The position numbers were made by a program, and so were the translations under genes. The notes beneath the pieces are model-generated. The model was not told where the DNA came from. It was given only the letters and a program-made list of their open reading frames with translations, and searched no databases. From NCBI GenBank assembly GCA_905331475.1, contig CAJNYU010000917.1, positions 62,001 to 126,000 of the forward strand: a DNA stretch of 64,000 nucleotides. The letters run 5' to 3'. This document shows, piece by piece, positions 50,301 through 63,303 of this stretch. The stretch comes from Rotaria socialis (Eukaryota > Rotifera > Eurotatoria > Philodinida > Philodinidae). Numbering within the stretch: the stretch's first letter is position 1; each line of letters begins with the position of its first letter.

Positions 50301-53300
50301 TTATTTATTCTTCATTTTCTTCTTTTTGGATTTGTTTTTCGGTACATCAAAATGACTTGGAGCTTCCACATCTTTTCGTTTGTTTAATACTCTGGAAAAG
50401 AGAACAGGTCAAAATAAAATTTTTATTTTACAAAAAGATTTAACTAACCGCGGAATTGAAATAACACCAGGTTCTGATACATTTTTTAATTCTTCTTTCC
50501 ATGCGTCTTCACTTCCATTAACACTGTATTTCAATAATTTTTGATCGTGCATTAAACGATCTAATTCTTCCGTTTGACGACTACGAATAGTTGCAGCAAC
50601 TTCATTCTAGAAAAAGAAGCGTAATTTACAATAGAGATTATTTTTCGGCTAACCAATTCTTGTCGAAGCGATTTCTCCAATGGTTGCATATTAGCAGTAT
50701 CTAATGAATTGACGAATGTCTTTCCGATTTCACTTTCTTGTGTTGAATTGATTAACTAAAATGAATATTCTTATTAAACGAAATAACGAAAGCAAATTTT
50801 TACATCAATTATTTTCTTAACAAGTTTATTGAATAAAGCTAAAAGTTGCGATTGTGGTAGATTAAGTTCACTTTCAAGTTGTTCAATAGTTTTATATTGA
50901 AATCCAATACCGGAGAGCAATGCCATTTGAACAACAGTTAATTGTATTGGCAAACGATTTAAATAGAATAATTTTGCAAGTATCGGAACAAGATCAAGAA
51001 TTAAATGATAATCAACTAAATTTCTCGTATAAGATTCTAAACGGCGAAGATCATAATCAGTGAAATTTTGTTCAATTAATGAAGCCGTAAAATCTACGAA
51101 TAAACAAAACCAAATTAAATATATTCGATTTCGATATTTTATACAAACCTTCTTTTGTCTCTGGATAAACAGCTTGTTGAATTAAATTAAGTACCATGCC
51201 TGGTGTAAATGTTCGAAATTGAAAACCAAGTAAGGATAGTAAACGACGACGAAAATCTTGATAGTAAGAAAATAACCATGGTGCTTCACTTGCGGCATGT
51301 ATTGCTTTAAGCATAATGCAGGAATATTCGCCTGTAAGATCAGATGCTGTTTGACGTAGGTATATCGGTAAAAAATGATTTTTTTTCCAAAATTTTAATA
51401 AATCAGCTGAAAGACCATAGGATACACCGAGATAATCGATTGAATGTCGTAAACGACGTTCGTTAAGCTTTTGTAACAATGGTGGAAGACCTTGTCGAGG
51501 ATGAAGCGTTTCATTGAGTAATGGTAAATCGTCATCATCTATTACTTCCATCTGATCGGCTGTTGGAGATGATGGAGACTAAAATTAAGCATGGATGATG
51601 TTAGAGCTAAATTAGTTATGTTTTGTATTCTCTAAACTGAGTGTAAATCTTGTTCACGACGAGGCTGAACTTCTAGATGGGAAGGCATGGCTGATGCGCA
51701 ATTTTCTTTTATCGAGTTGTCAAGAGAAATTCTGTATCGAATGATACTTGGAAGTAATTTGCGTTGGCTATTGACATTAGAAGTACAATCAGTAGGATTA
51801 CTAGAAAATAATACTGAGGAGAGTATAAGACCGAAAATTTTCGCATGAGAATCCGCATTGATGGCATCATTTACTATAATATCGAATAACGATCTGTTCA
51901 ATTCACGCAATTAGTTCTGTACTTTCCTAAGTCGAATAAAATCTTACCTCTGAATTATTAAATTCATCAATATTAACAATATTTCCTTGAAAATACTTTT
52001 CTAATAATTGTAATGCTTTTGTTCCATAGCCCATTCTTTGGTAATCCGGATGCGTTGCTAGACGAACAATTCTTACACCTGACATTTTTCCGAATGTATA
52101 ATCTTGATAAGTTTGTGCGATTGTCCATGGAATAAGATCACCTGAACCTCGTTGTCCGTGTATTAATTGTCTTGCAACAACATCTTTTGACAGTTCACCT
52201 TCATAACAAACTTGTATAGCACATAAAATTTCAGGTAATTTATTTGCATCAACTATTGGTCCAACTAAACAATAAATATCATGACCTGGTGCGTCAGATA
52301 GCATTTGAAGATCGTTTGGTGAATTTTTATAATGTGATGACACAAAGAGATACATTAGACGACGTAGAAATATTTCCGAAGATTCATTATATGAAAATAA
52401 TGTATCACGAGATATACAATAAAGTGAGCATGATTCAAGTGATGGACATGCACCACGATTGGCTTTACTAAAAAGACCACAATAGATTAACAAAAATCAA
52501 TGGAAAATATTTTATTTGTTTTTCGAATTACTTGAATCTCGATGGATCTTGGCAACAATCAAGGCAAAGAACATTATTAAGCCAGGTTTCAACAGGATCA
52601 TCAATGCCATATCGAATAGGTTCATTTAGTTCTAATTCACTTAATGTACGATTATTTGTTGTTGTTTTTGCTGCTGTTGTTAAAATAGCACTTTGTTTTC
52701 GTAATTGTTCAAGAAGTTTTAATGAAAGCGATCGTCCAGTGCCTTCATATCCATTGATTGTCGATGAAAGAAATACTAAATAATTTGCTCCAGTTAACAA
52801 TTGTTTGACTAGTGGAAGTGGTATGGCTGCAGCTTCATCGATTATTAATAATTCACATTGACTAAGACGTGTTGATTCGTTTGGTTGAATGTACTATAGA
52901 TAAAAATAAATGTGGAAATTTCGGATTTCATCCGAGTTATGTGTACTGCAAAAAGTGCATGGGACATATGAGTCATTCTAGAATGTCTGAACATGAAAAT
53001 TATCATGAGAAACTAGGCAATTTGATTTCTGGATGCAGTTTTTGTGCATTTTGAGACGTTTTTCAGGCGATGTTTCGTTAGAAGGCTACGGTTTAGTTCA
53101 AAACTAATATCAGATTCGGAATCAGCGTTAAAAACCGAGTCGATTTATATATGTTGTGAATAATTCTGAGAAAAATTTGTTTTTTGAAAACAAATCCTTG
53201 TACTCCTCCTCAGGGATGGCCTGATCAAAAATGACAATTTTTTCGATAACTCAACCATTTCTTGAGGAATTTTTCTCATCTTCGAAATCGACCGAGATAT

Positions 53301-54915
53301 TCATGAGATTGAACTGTGTGGAAAATTTCATCACCGTCTGGCTCTCTTTTCGAAGGTTATCGTGCCTACGGACGGCCGGATACACTGGCCCATTCTAGAG
53401 TGTACTCACTTTTTGAGTACACAAAAAGAGGAAATTTTCCTTTTCTGTCATATTCAAGCTTAACTTTTGTTTTCTCGCTGAATACTTTAATCTATAGAAT
53501 GTTATCTATACAACTAATACGAACTCTAGTATTTTTTATATTGACTAAGTCTTGTAATACGCAAGGGTTTTTCTCTCTATTCTACTACAAGTATTTCCAT
53601 TTCAAAAATCACTAGATGAAATATACCTGAATAACTTGTCGGTGTTGTTTCGGTCGATGAATAGTCAATTGAACAACATTCTTTTCTTTATGATCATTTG
53701 ATGAATATTGAATATCATAATCCATATGATCTTGATACTCAAGTGTATTGAAGCCTTTTAAAATGAATTCAAATAAAATTTTTAAATTTTCCGGTGCTGG
53801 TGAAGTCACATAAATATTTGAATATCTAAATAAAATTCAATAGAATTATCTACTAAAACTTTGTTTTCGGATTCGTACCCAAATGCAATAGCACCAGCAA
53901 CAGCTAAGCCAAGTGCTGCTGATTTTCCTCGACCACGCGAAGCAGTGATTGAGCATGTATGTCGAAATGCTTTATCAGTTATTGAATCGAGTAATTTCAA
54001 TAAAACTTTTCCTTGATCTAATGTCTTACAACATTCAATTAAATGGCCAATAGGCTGAGTCTCTTTCAATGAATTGCATAATTTTTTCAATTCAATTTGT
54101 TCATGTGTTAAACTAGCTTCTTCAGTTTTCGATGCTATTGTTTGAATATTTAAACTTGCTTCGGATGAACACGGTAAAACATTAAGCTGATCATCAACAA
54201 TTAAACATTGCTTGCATGATGATAAACTTAATATGAAACGTTCATTGAAACGTGGTTCAGTTTGTCGATGCATTTCAGTTCGATAACGGGAATGAACATC
54301 CATACTCAATGCATATAATTGTTTGAGTGAACGCATCGTTTGAAGAAGTAAAACAACTAAACCGCCACCTTCAACTGTTTCAATTGTACGTGCTAGAAGA
54401 TTCGGTGTTAATGCTTCAAAATCTTGTAGAACACACATTCCGAATGTGCGACCAAGAATCTTCGGTGTGTCAGAATAGAATGTATAATGAATTTGAGTTG
54501 AAGAAAGGAAAACTTCAAATGGATTATCTTCATCACCACCACCAGTACCGGTTGAACCTGTGGCTTGTTGACGCTTACGCATTTGTTTCATACGCTTTTT
54601 GCGATGACTAAAAGTAAGACGAAAATATATTTCCATTCTCATTTCATTTCATTACGTACGTTGAAAAATCAAGTTCTTTTTTGTAACACCATAATACAGT
54701 TGGCCGTGCTTTGATTTGAGCTTTCGAAAGCATATGATGAAGAATAACAACCTAAATGAAATAGAATGAACGAAATAGAAAAAAAGAAATTGCAAAAGAA
54801 TTATTACTTGATCACGACCTTTATCGCCAACAACGACGATTAAAGAACGATGGAATGTTTTTAATCCATTTTCAATTAAGATACGAATACGATTGTCGAT
54901 TTTCTTTTTCACCAT
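50301..54915 (-). CDS. NAT10: NAT10 homologue (RNA cytidine acetyltransferase)
   Basis: Eleven exons (54808-54915, 54660-54751, 53879-54607, 53627-53825, 52532-52893, 51948-52467, 51149-51578, 50804-51093, 50654-50755, 50449-50606, 50301-50391) join in frame to 1026 residues; human NAT10 is 1025. The enzyme uses acetyl-CoA and ATP to make N4-acetylcytidine in 18S rRNA and tRNA, in the nucleolus. Seen are the N-terminal VVGDKGRDQ block, the helicase-like Walker A SRGRGKSAALGLA, the DEAAAIPLP motif II, FLSSTINGYEGTGRSLSLKL, then SHYKNSPNDLQMLSDAPGH and the GNAT acetyl-CoA site RLATHPDYQRMGYGTKALQL. The tRNA-binding part (LNERRLRHSIDYLGVSYGL) and a Lys-rich C-terminal tail, a likely nucleolar signal, follow. 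Introns are short except 51579-51947 and 52894-53626. All catalytic motifs are intact. Confidence 0.96.
52894..53626. repeat. Enlarged NAT10 intron carrying a dispersed repeat
   Basis: This 733-base intron is about ten times the typical size in the gene. It contains, inverted, the motif ACGCTGATTCCGAAT (53114-53128) that also occurs near 24085. A GTGTACTCA...TGAGTACAC stem-loop lies at about 53399-53422. Open frames inside have no coding character. An old transposon insertion is likely but its borders are not clear. Confidence 0.4.
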
Positions 54916-55817
54916 CTAAAATAAAGAGTATTCTAATAATAATCGAGTGGCCATAGTCAACAAATGTGCTTTCAAGTCAATGCGAGCCCGAAAGATAGTT
55001 TTGAAATCGAATAGTTCGAAATAATGACAAGAATAAAAAAATTATGCGTCATAGTTATGTTTGCATCATGAATTTCATTCAAAAGCCTTTTAATTAGAGA
55101 AAACCAGAGAAAATTTTCAGGCATTAAATCATAAATAACATGAAGTTTAACGCGATTCATTCTCTTGAAGCATCATTTTTCTTTACAAATAGAAACAAAT
55201 TTAAGTCTAAGAACATCCAAGCTTCAAATGTTTCTTCGATTAGGCAAGGAATATCACACAATCGTAGGAAAATTGAAAATCAGTATTATCTCATTGGCTC
55301 AAAGGTTTTTCAAATAGTGGTGTTTAATCCGACCCTTCTATGTGATGCTACTTGTTTTAGTAGTACATCTATAGTATTTACATTTATTTTGATGGCATAA
55401 ATATAAATGAACGCATTGATAGAAATCTGTAGAGTTCTCATGACTGCATAGATGTCACCAGGTGTATTTTAAATTAAAGGTAAATTTTTTTTATTTAAAA
55501 AAATTACCTAACTTATAGAATTATTATGATATAAAAATTCAAGACTAGTTTTATTGTTGTGACCAATCATAAAAACATTTTGTAAAAGAAACGGATTCAG
55601 CCAGTTAGAAGCTTTCTATTTTCATTTATTCATTTGTTTTCGTATTCTATTTAATTTTACCTGGATTTTAATTTTAGATCTACTGTTTTTTTTTTGAGTG
55701 TATGCCCGTGTGTTTTCCTATATATTTTTATTATTATATTATCCATTGCATATAAGTAAACCGTGATATATTATCATAATACAATCCGGTGGTGCTTCCA
55801 AAGTACGAATATCAAAG
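54916..55817. other. Divergent promoter region of NAT10 and PATL1
   Basis: The two start codons are 902 bases apart on opposite strands. No gene is supported between them; frames at 54972-55160 and 55140-55400 overlap on opposite strands and lack coding character. Shared regulation of the two RNA-metabolism genes is possible but not shown. Confidence 0.45.
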
Positions 55818-58737
55818 ATGAATCTTGATAGTGATAGTTTCGGTATGGCATTGAGGGGAATACCAATACCAGAGGATTCAGAAGCCGACGTACTTAATGA
55901 TGAAACATTCGGTGATTGTGATTTAGAAGCTATTAAAATCAAATCAGATTTTGGAGAAAATGGGGAATTTCTAGGTGATAATCCATCAGACAGTTTACCA
56001 GCATTTTTCGATACGGATGTACCTGATACCGGTGGTATTTCTCTTGATGATGATGACGACGATCAATCTCAACAGCCGTCCATTGATGCTTTATTAGGCG
56101 AAGATCCAATGCGATTTTCAACATCATCAATGAACCGGCGGCCAGGACCATTTGTTCAACAAACATCTATAAACCCATTATTTAATATGGCTATATCACA
56201 AGCACAAACGCAAGAAACCAATCGTGTGAACTTATTTCCTCAATCGCAACAACAGCAGCCACCACTACCACCACCACCGCCGCCACTGCCACAACAACAA
56301 CCGCAACACCAAGTTCCACGTATATCACCAATGACATTACCACAACAACAAATGAACTATCAATTGTTAAAACAATTTGAACAGATGTTAATTAATAAAC
56401 AAGTACCACCACAAGAAAGACTTGTTTATATTCAAGCTATGATGGAAAAAATGCAGCGTGAGACTCTTAATGCACAACAACAACAACAACAACAACAGCA
56501 GATTCAATTACAACAGCAACAATTACAACAGCAACAATTGCAACAACAGCAACAATTGCAACAACAACAACAAGCAGCAAGAGTAAGAAATCATCTAGAT
56601 GGTCTGAGTTATTCAATTTTCTTTTCTGTACAAAAAAAAACTCAATTGCCTAATCCATCTGAAAAGAATCACATCTTATTAACTTAAAACCTTATTTTTT
56701 CTCTCTCTATATATATTTAGCGTATGAACATGAATGTCAATGGTCACGATCGTTATCATGATTCAAATCCAAGTCGAGTTTTAAATAATCCTATGTTATA
56801 TGCTCAACGCCAGCAACAGCAACGAGAGGCATCCATGCGTTCAATGGCAATAGGTGAAATGTTGGAACGCGCTCGTTTAACTGCTGGAAATGCAACAAAT
56901 ACCAATCCTGCGCGATCTCAATCACCAGGTCTTACCAGTAACACGGGAATGTCATCTCAATTCATGGACGCAATTCAAAGATCTGATCAAATACCTATTG
57001 CTGAAAACAATCGACCTGCCGAATCTCCAGCATCATCACTTGATAACATTGTTAGTCCATCTTCATCATCACGTCATTCGCGACAAAATCGCCCAGCCAA
57101 GCATTATCCTCGGCCACCCCTTCTCAATACATGGCAGGGACGTGGTCCTGGCCATGATGAATTCTCTGGTTTAATGACTGACCGTGAAAAACAATGGGTT
57201 GTAAAAATTCAACTTCATCAAGTATCGCAAACACAAGAAGAAGTAAGAAACAGAAATCGTGCTTTTTTTAAATTTATTTCTAAACGTATCGATTGTTTAG
57301 GACTATTATTTTCATAAATGGTCACAACAAAAACGTCATATGCAACAAGTACATGGTAATCAATCGAATCGTCATGAACATCGAGGACAATTTATTAGTT
57401 ATCCTGTATTGCAATTATTAAAATCAATTCAACAAGAGAAAGAGTTAGGATTTGAAGAAAAAAAAAAGAAACTTCAAATTAATTTATTCTTCTGTTTTTA
57501 TTAAGGCTTTCACAACGATTATCGCAATCATCGATTCAGGCATCATTTAGTAATGTAAATCCAACACAAGCATTACCATATGCACCATCTATGCCAACAC
57601 AACTCGGTAAACAATCAACAGCAACTCCTCGACATCCAAAATGCATTCTTGATCTCGATGGTATGTTTCAAATAGGCAGAGATTTCTAGGCTCGAATCAT
57701 AAATACAGTTATATTTTCTCGTTCTAAATTACGCGCCATAGATGTATAATTTGATCTCAATCAGAAGTTTCTTTATAGGTCAATTTACATTGGGTGTACG
57801 AAAAAATGCTATAACACATGATAAATATACATTGGGTTTATTATTGAATATTGAAAATATTCATCGTGATATATTACGTCTTGACGATGACGATGATGAT
57901 ACACCAGCAACATCAAGTAAATCGCCATCTGAAGTCAATCCAACTGATGGTACATCGACAGCAAAAACAGCTACGCCACCATCAAAAGTTCTCAATACAA
58001 TAATAGATCGTTATTTAAATCATCCTAATTATTTATTCGCCGATATGTTTGCTCAATTTAGTAAAGGACAAATATTACTCGAACGTTTATACCCATATTT
58101 AATAACAACCACATCAATAACGAATCATCTTGAATTAATGCTTATACGTTTATATGGTTCATTGAATTATATGATACGCTGTTGGCCAACAACATTTCAT
58201 ATTGAGTCAATTGTTATGAATATGATAAGTCTAATGCAACAACAAGTTAACATAAAGAAAACTACCTTTGAGCAATTATTATCACAAGTCTACATTTATT
58301 ATGATCAAAAAATTAAGCCAAAACTTTTAGAATTAAATTCAACTGTTTCGTCAAGTCCATTTTCTGATCCAGTTTTATTTACAAATTCTCATACAGTGAC
58401 AATTTTAATTGAACTTTTATTGACATTAGAACGTCGATGCTATCTATTACCCGGTATGAATTCATCGACATTACCTGTTCAATTAATGCAACAATTGCAA
58501 CCGCAATTACAGTATCAATTATCTGAACATGTTCGTTTACTTGTTACTGATCTATGTCAAGCACTTGTTTCATGTTCATCGCCAACATATACACCGAAGA
58601 AAATGCTTAAACCGTTTGCGCAAGTTCAACAACAACAATTTACTTTACTGTGCAAATTTCTTCGAATACAAATACCACCGCAAATATATCCTGCACTTGA
58701 ATCAAAACTTGTTTTTTGTTGTATTAAGGATACTTAA
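55818..58737 (+). CDS. PATL1: PAT1/PATL1 mRNA decapping activator
   Basis: Five exons (55818-56582, 56721-57242, 57301-57443, 57506-57660, 57779-58737) join in frame to 847 residues; human PATL1 is 770. PAT1 proteins link deadenylated mRNA to the Lsm1-7 ring and DDX6 and promote decapping in P-bodies. The strongest marker is GLMTDREKQWVVKIQLHQV, the family's GLMSQREKDWVIKIQMMQL block. The N-terminus is acidic with FGDCDLEAIK, similar to the DDX6-binding motif. The C-terminal 330 residues are an alpha-helical repeat region (DRYLNHPNYLFADMFAQFSKGQILLERLYP) as in the PAT1 C-domain. A Pro-rich stretch and long Gln runs (about residues 138-255) expand the middle. The exon 3-4 junction was chosen because it keeps frame and has a 62-base intron. 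No loss of conserved blocks seen. Confidence 0.9.
56229..56578 (+). repeat. CAA/CAG repeats coding for poly-Gln in PATL1
   Basis: Mixed CAA/CAG runs, and a CCA/CCG run for Pro, lie within exon 1 of PATL1. Codons are interrupted, so the tract is less prone to slippage than a pure repeat. Confidence 0.85.
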
Positions 58738-59011
58738 GTTGTTTGTAAATATGTTCTTCACTTATTCTTGGTTCTAGAACAAAAGTTATCGCATATAAAG
58801 GAATGCTTACGTGAAAAACAGAGAGGAGGAAGGAGAGTTTTTTTTATTATCTTTAATTTATTTCTATTTTTTTGTTGTTGTTGTTGTTGTTGTGTGTAAA
58901 AACGCACACGATCAGAAAAGTAGAGATAAATAACTTTGAAAGTAAAATAAAGAAGAACAGCAGATGATGTTTGTTTTTAAAATTAAATGACGAATTTTTC
59001 ATTCTATGCTG

Positions 59012-61115
59012 TTAACGCCACGGTACACGATTGAATCTTGGGCTATGGTGAGTTTTAGCGGACGAAGAAGAATTTATTGGTGGTAAATGAAAGGTTGATT
59101 GGGCGGGTATTCGAGGAGATTGATTTCGGAGAAATCTTGTTAAATAACGAGCTTTTGGAACTGAAACAAGAAATTATTGAAATTTTTCAAAGAAAACAAA
59201 AAAATTAATATTTAGATCAATATTGGAATAAGAATATGTGATGTTTCGAATATCTATCAACACACTCTAAAATTACAGAAAGACAAAGTTGGCAGTAGGA
59301 TTTATAAGTTGTGTAGACTATCTCGACGGTAAAGATAGTATTCATCCTCCATTCGATCCATGAAGAGAATTTCTGATCCTTACTAATCAATTTTTCTAGG
59401 GTTCAGAATGTCAAGGTACTCTTTCTAAATAAATGGAAGAGTTTTTGAATAAAAGGAACGAAAAGTCAGAAACAAATACTCATTAAATATTATACGAACG
59501 AAATTTTTCTACCAATCGAATTTCAATCAGTGAAATTTTCAAGCCCGAACTACACAGTAGACTATAGACATCTAAATAATGTTTAGAATTTCAGAACGAA
59601 CGATTATAAAAGCTCTAGGTGACTATTCTATTCCGGTAAGCAAACGCCAGACTTTAGTGATAAAACTCTTTAACTGAGAATTTTGATAATATTATTAACT
59701 GGTACCTATTTAAACTCGGTGTTCTCTTCTGACATAACAAGAATTTAAAATAGTGGTCATCGGTTTGAAAGAATCCGACACGAACTTAAAATCTGAACTG
59801 ATTGTTACACAACTAGTAAATGAGTAACTCTTTTGTACGAATACTTTAGTCGCCTTTTGAAATAAGTACTTTTTTTTTTAATGTTGATAAAAAGTCATGA
59901 TAGTTTTATCTTAAGTATTTCATATCACTTACTATCATTTTTTTGTTGTCTTTCGAATCTTTCTACTTTTTTATAGGTAACCGGCCGTATAAATGTGTGT
60001 TGTTCATCAAGAGTAAAATTTTGTTTAACAGACGATGGAATCGCTTTTATTTCTTTTCTATCGTGTTGATATTTCGGTGTTGATGGTGGTGTTGGACTAT
60101 AGATTTCGAATTCATCGTCAATATCCTCATAATTTTGATTGGCAGGCATTATTACGGAATCATGAAAAGGACCTGCTGATGAATCTCGAAACGTTGGAAT
60201 TCGAATAGGTGATATAGCATCACGAGGCGATGGTTGTTTTGATGAACGTGTCCAAGTATTGGCTTTTCGCATCGATTGATGACCCGAATTAATTGGTTCA
60301 TGCGAAAAAGTTTGATCCATTCCAGGAAGTTGGTAATGTTGAATTTTAGATGCAGTCAATACTTGAGGTATTCGTATTTTAGGAGAATGAGTTAAAACAG
60401 GTTGTTGACAAGGTATATGATGATAATCATGTTGAGAGCGACCCGAGACTGAAATAGTTAGTGTTTTTTTTCTTAATTTTTTTTATAGAAATTTTTTTTC
60501 TCAATTACCTTTGATTGGTAATGCATCGTGTTTAAATTTAGTCGTTGGTGGAGATGGTCGCGTACGAGAATACAAGTTTTCTTTGGATTTTCTTGGTGAT
60601 AGAGATCGATTTTTAATTTTATTCGAGATATCTTTTGTTTGAAAAAGAGATGTACTAGTACGATTTGGCTTCAATTGAAGATCATTTATAAAATTGTTCT
60701 GTTTTAAAATCCATGGTGGTTTATATTTAGTGCGTCGTTCTAGTAATTGTTTAGCGTGTTCGAGCCTGTGCCGATGATTATTAGATGGTAGAATTCGTTG
60801 AAATTTTTCTTGATATTGTTTATTATTATTGTTATTATTAATATTAGGTAATGGTTGCTTTTTTTTCTCTCGACTATTAGATATTTGCGCATCGTTATTT
60901 GTCTGTTGCTGCTGTTGCGTTTGTTCTTGTATCGAAAATATTTTATCTCCAATACGAATAGATCGTTGTTTGATTGATTCGAATGGCAATCGACGTTGAT
61001 TTCGTTTGGTGCATTGATTTTCATTTATATGACGTTTATAAACATCGATATTATAACGTCGTTTACATAATTCACAAGTAAGAAATTCAGCATGCTGAGG
61101 ATTTGTAGTTGACAT
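59012..61115 (-). CDS. C2HC zinc-finger protein, ZC2HC1-like
   Basis: Three exons (60509-61115, 59933-60448, 59012-59160) join in frame to 423 residues. Near the N-terminus (residues 13-35) is FLTCELCKRRYNIDVYKRH followed by a final Cys, a C-x2-C-x11-H-x5-C finger as in the ZC2HC1/FAM164 group. The rest is basic, rich in Gln, Asn, Ser and Pro, with repeated PPWILKQ and SPR-type stretches (SLSPRKSKENL, QPSPRDAISPIR), and probably disordered. Proteins of this family often have several fingers; only one is clear here. The protein is likely cytosolic or cytoskeletal but function is unknown. The intron between exons 2 and 3 is 772 bases, long for the locus. It starts 698 bases from the SGPL1 start on the other strand, so they share an upstream region. 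Confidence 0.7.
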
Positions 61116-61812
61116 AGAAATAAGTTAATTAGATAGTTTGAATCGCATGTGAAGAATATATATTAATAAGGGTTGCATTAGTAAATTTAATATGTATGAT
61201 CATTAGAAATCCGGTGTTTTTTCTTTTGATTTTTTAAGGTTTTATTGACATTCATAGTTCTATATTTATATATATATAAGAATTTTTTTTCTCATTTATG
61301 ATTTTATATCACAAACAGTGTGAGAAATAATTAATAAAAAGCAATTTACTGTTTACTAGCGACCCCATATTTGTCAAAGTCATGTATCAAATATAATATG
61401 TGTAATTCACAGACCAATGCTGACTTTCGCTTCTCATATATCATTGCTACTACGCAAAATGACTTCGAATCCTCATGTGCTGTATATAAATAATATTTTA
61501 TGTTTAAAATATGCGTATCACTGCAGTGTTACGTGCTATAATGTACTTTGATTCGCATGTTATCAAGGGTAAAAACGAAAAGAATATTTGTTCTTCATTT
61601 TTATTGTTAGCATGTAGTCATTTATGCTATTTTCACATGAATCACTCTGTTCTTAGATAACATACACCTGCCGATTGTTTCAGCGAGTCTACTTTTTTAA
61701 AATGTGTAATTATGCTTGAAGATCGAAAACAACATTTTATCTTCTCATATTTATGGTGTGCTTTACTTCTAGATAAGACGCACTAGTTTTAAGAAAACAG
61801 ACATCGTTAGTG
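61116..61812. other. Divergent promoter region
   Basis: This lies between the starts of the zinc-finger gene (-) and SGPL1 (+). AT-rich, no gene, no repeat identified. Confidence 0.45.
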
Positions 61813-62962
61813 ATGGCTACTGGTCAATCGTTCTATTCAGTAATTATCAGTTTTGACGTTTGATTAATGCTATAAAATATCTTTCTTTAGAAATTATTGG
61901 GTGATTTCGAACCACAATTAGGTTATTTATATGAAAAAACGAATTCATTAAATCGAGCACTAACAGATTCGTATACACCATTACAATTAGTTGCAATAGC
62001 ATCAGTCCTTACTGCATGCGGTATAAGCATCTATCAGTTTTTATTCAGCAATGATGAAGGTAAGCTACCGTAGAAATTATCATTCGATTTAATGTCACAT
62101 ACAGATTGATATTTTACTCGCTGACCGTGAGAGAAAGCTCCAGCGAACCTTTATAGATCGGGAACAATTCAGCTCTTGTTATTGAAATTTTTTCTGAAGA
62201 ATTTTTCATCATAATAGATTTGTCGTTATAGTATTACTCGGATAGTTTTCGAAAAGTAGCAATCGATATCAATTTTCTTAGATATTCAAACGCGTGTTAA
62301 ACAAACAATATTTCGTTTGGCTCGCCGTTTGCCTATTGTGCAACGTGAAATCGCCAAAGCACGAAGTAATACATTAAAAACAGTCTGTGGTGATATGGAA
62401 AAAAGTATTGAAGGACATCAATTTGCTCAAGCTCTACCAGAAAGACCAATTTCAAAAGTAAATGATTGATTTTGATTTTCTTATTTTAAATTTTTGTTTT
62501 AGGATGAAATTATTAGAAAACTTCATACCTATCGAAATTTCGAAAAGATCAATTATTCATCGGGTCACGTTTCTGGTTGTGTTTATAAAATAACAAAAAC
62601 AGATTTAACAGAAATCTATAATACCGTAAATGACTTATTTATTCAGCGAAACAAATTTTTATACGCATCTGTACGTTTTTCTATTTTAAGATTTTTGATT
62701 TATTCGGTGAAGCAAATCCGCTTCATGCCGACGTATTTCCTGATATTCGAACGATGGAAGCTGAAGTTGTTCGATGCGTAGCAACGATGTTTCACGGCGA
62801 TGAAAATGTTTGCGGAACGGTAATTGTATTTTAATAAAGTAATTGACAATGTCATTTTTTTCCCTTTATATAGATGACATCTGGTGGTACAGAATCACTA
62901 CTAATGGCCTGCAAAACCTACCGTGATATGGCGATAGCGAAAGGAATTAAACGGCCTGAAAT
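61813..62962 (+). CDS. SGPL1: Sphingosine-1-phosphate lyase, 5' part
   Basis: Six exons (61813-61839, 61891-62059, 62282-62457, 62503-62625, 62691-62819, 62874-62962) give the first 237 residues; the family is about 560. The enzyme cleaves sphingosine-1-phosphate to hexadecenal and phosphoethanolamine with pyridoxal phosphate, in the endoplasmic reticulum. Seen are an N-terminal membrane segment ([20 protein letters not shown]), [37 protein letters not shown], and [17 protein letters not shown], a block before the cofactor lysine. The exon ends PEM at a good GTAAGT donor. The lysine-bearing catalytic part is absent; it must lie beyond 64000 or be lost. The opposite-strand gene at 63304-63849 would then be nested in a long intron. 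The micro-intron alternative at 62626-62690 was rejected for a 65-base one. Confidence 0.88.
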
Positions 62963-63303
62963 GTAAGTACATGCGCGTATCACATTATATTAAGCGCACA
63001 TCAGGTGATTTGTATACGCCCTTATAAAGTGATCCTAATGAATTGATATATACATAGTACATCTAGTCATTTACATATCTGTTGACGTATTGTAAAGAAA
63101 AGACGAGCATACGATTGGCGGCGAGTTCTGACAATAGACACATCAGTAATGATGATAATTATTATTATATTTGTGTATGCGCTCGCTCTCGTCTAGAGCA
63201 CAAAGCTCAATCATGAATGCATTCAAGCTTTTCTTCTGTCTCTATTTGAAAAGAAATGCCAAAAGGAAACCCTATATATAAGCGTTCATTTTTTTTCTTC
63301 ATC
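62963..63303. other. Non-coding gap, possible SGPL1 intron
   Basis: It begins with the donor GTAAGTAC and shows no plus-strand exon that continues SGPL1. The sequence is AT-rich. Confidence 0.4.

Noticed and set aside
51632..51910. Possible extra NAT10 exon of 92 codons
   Set aside because: Skipping it gives exact frame and 1026 residues, almost the human length; the frame has no family match.
52869..53615. Plus-strand frames inside the NAT10 intron
   Set aside because: Short, no motifs, and they overlap the dispersed-repeat region.
62626..62690. Micro-intron of 20 bases in SGPL1
   Set aside because: A 65-base intron with a good GTAAAT donor keeps phase and restores the family sequence.
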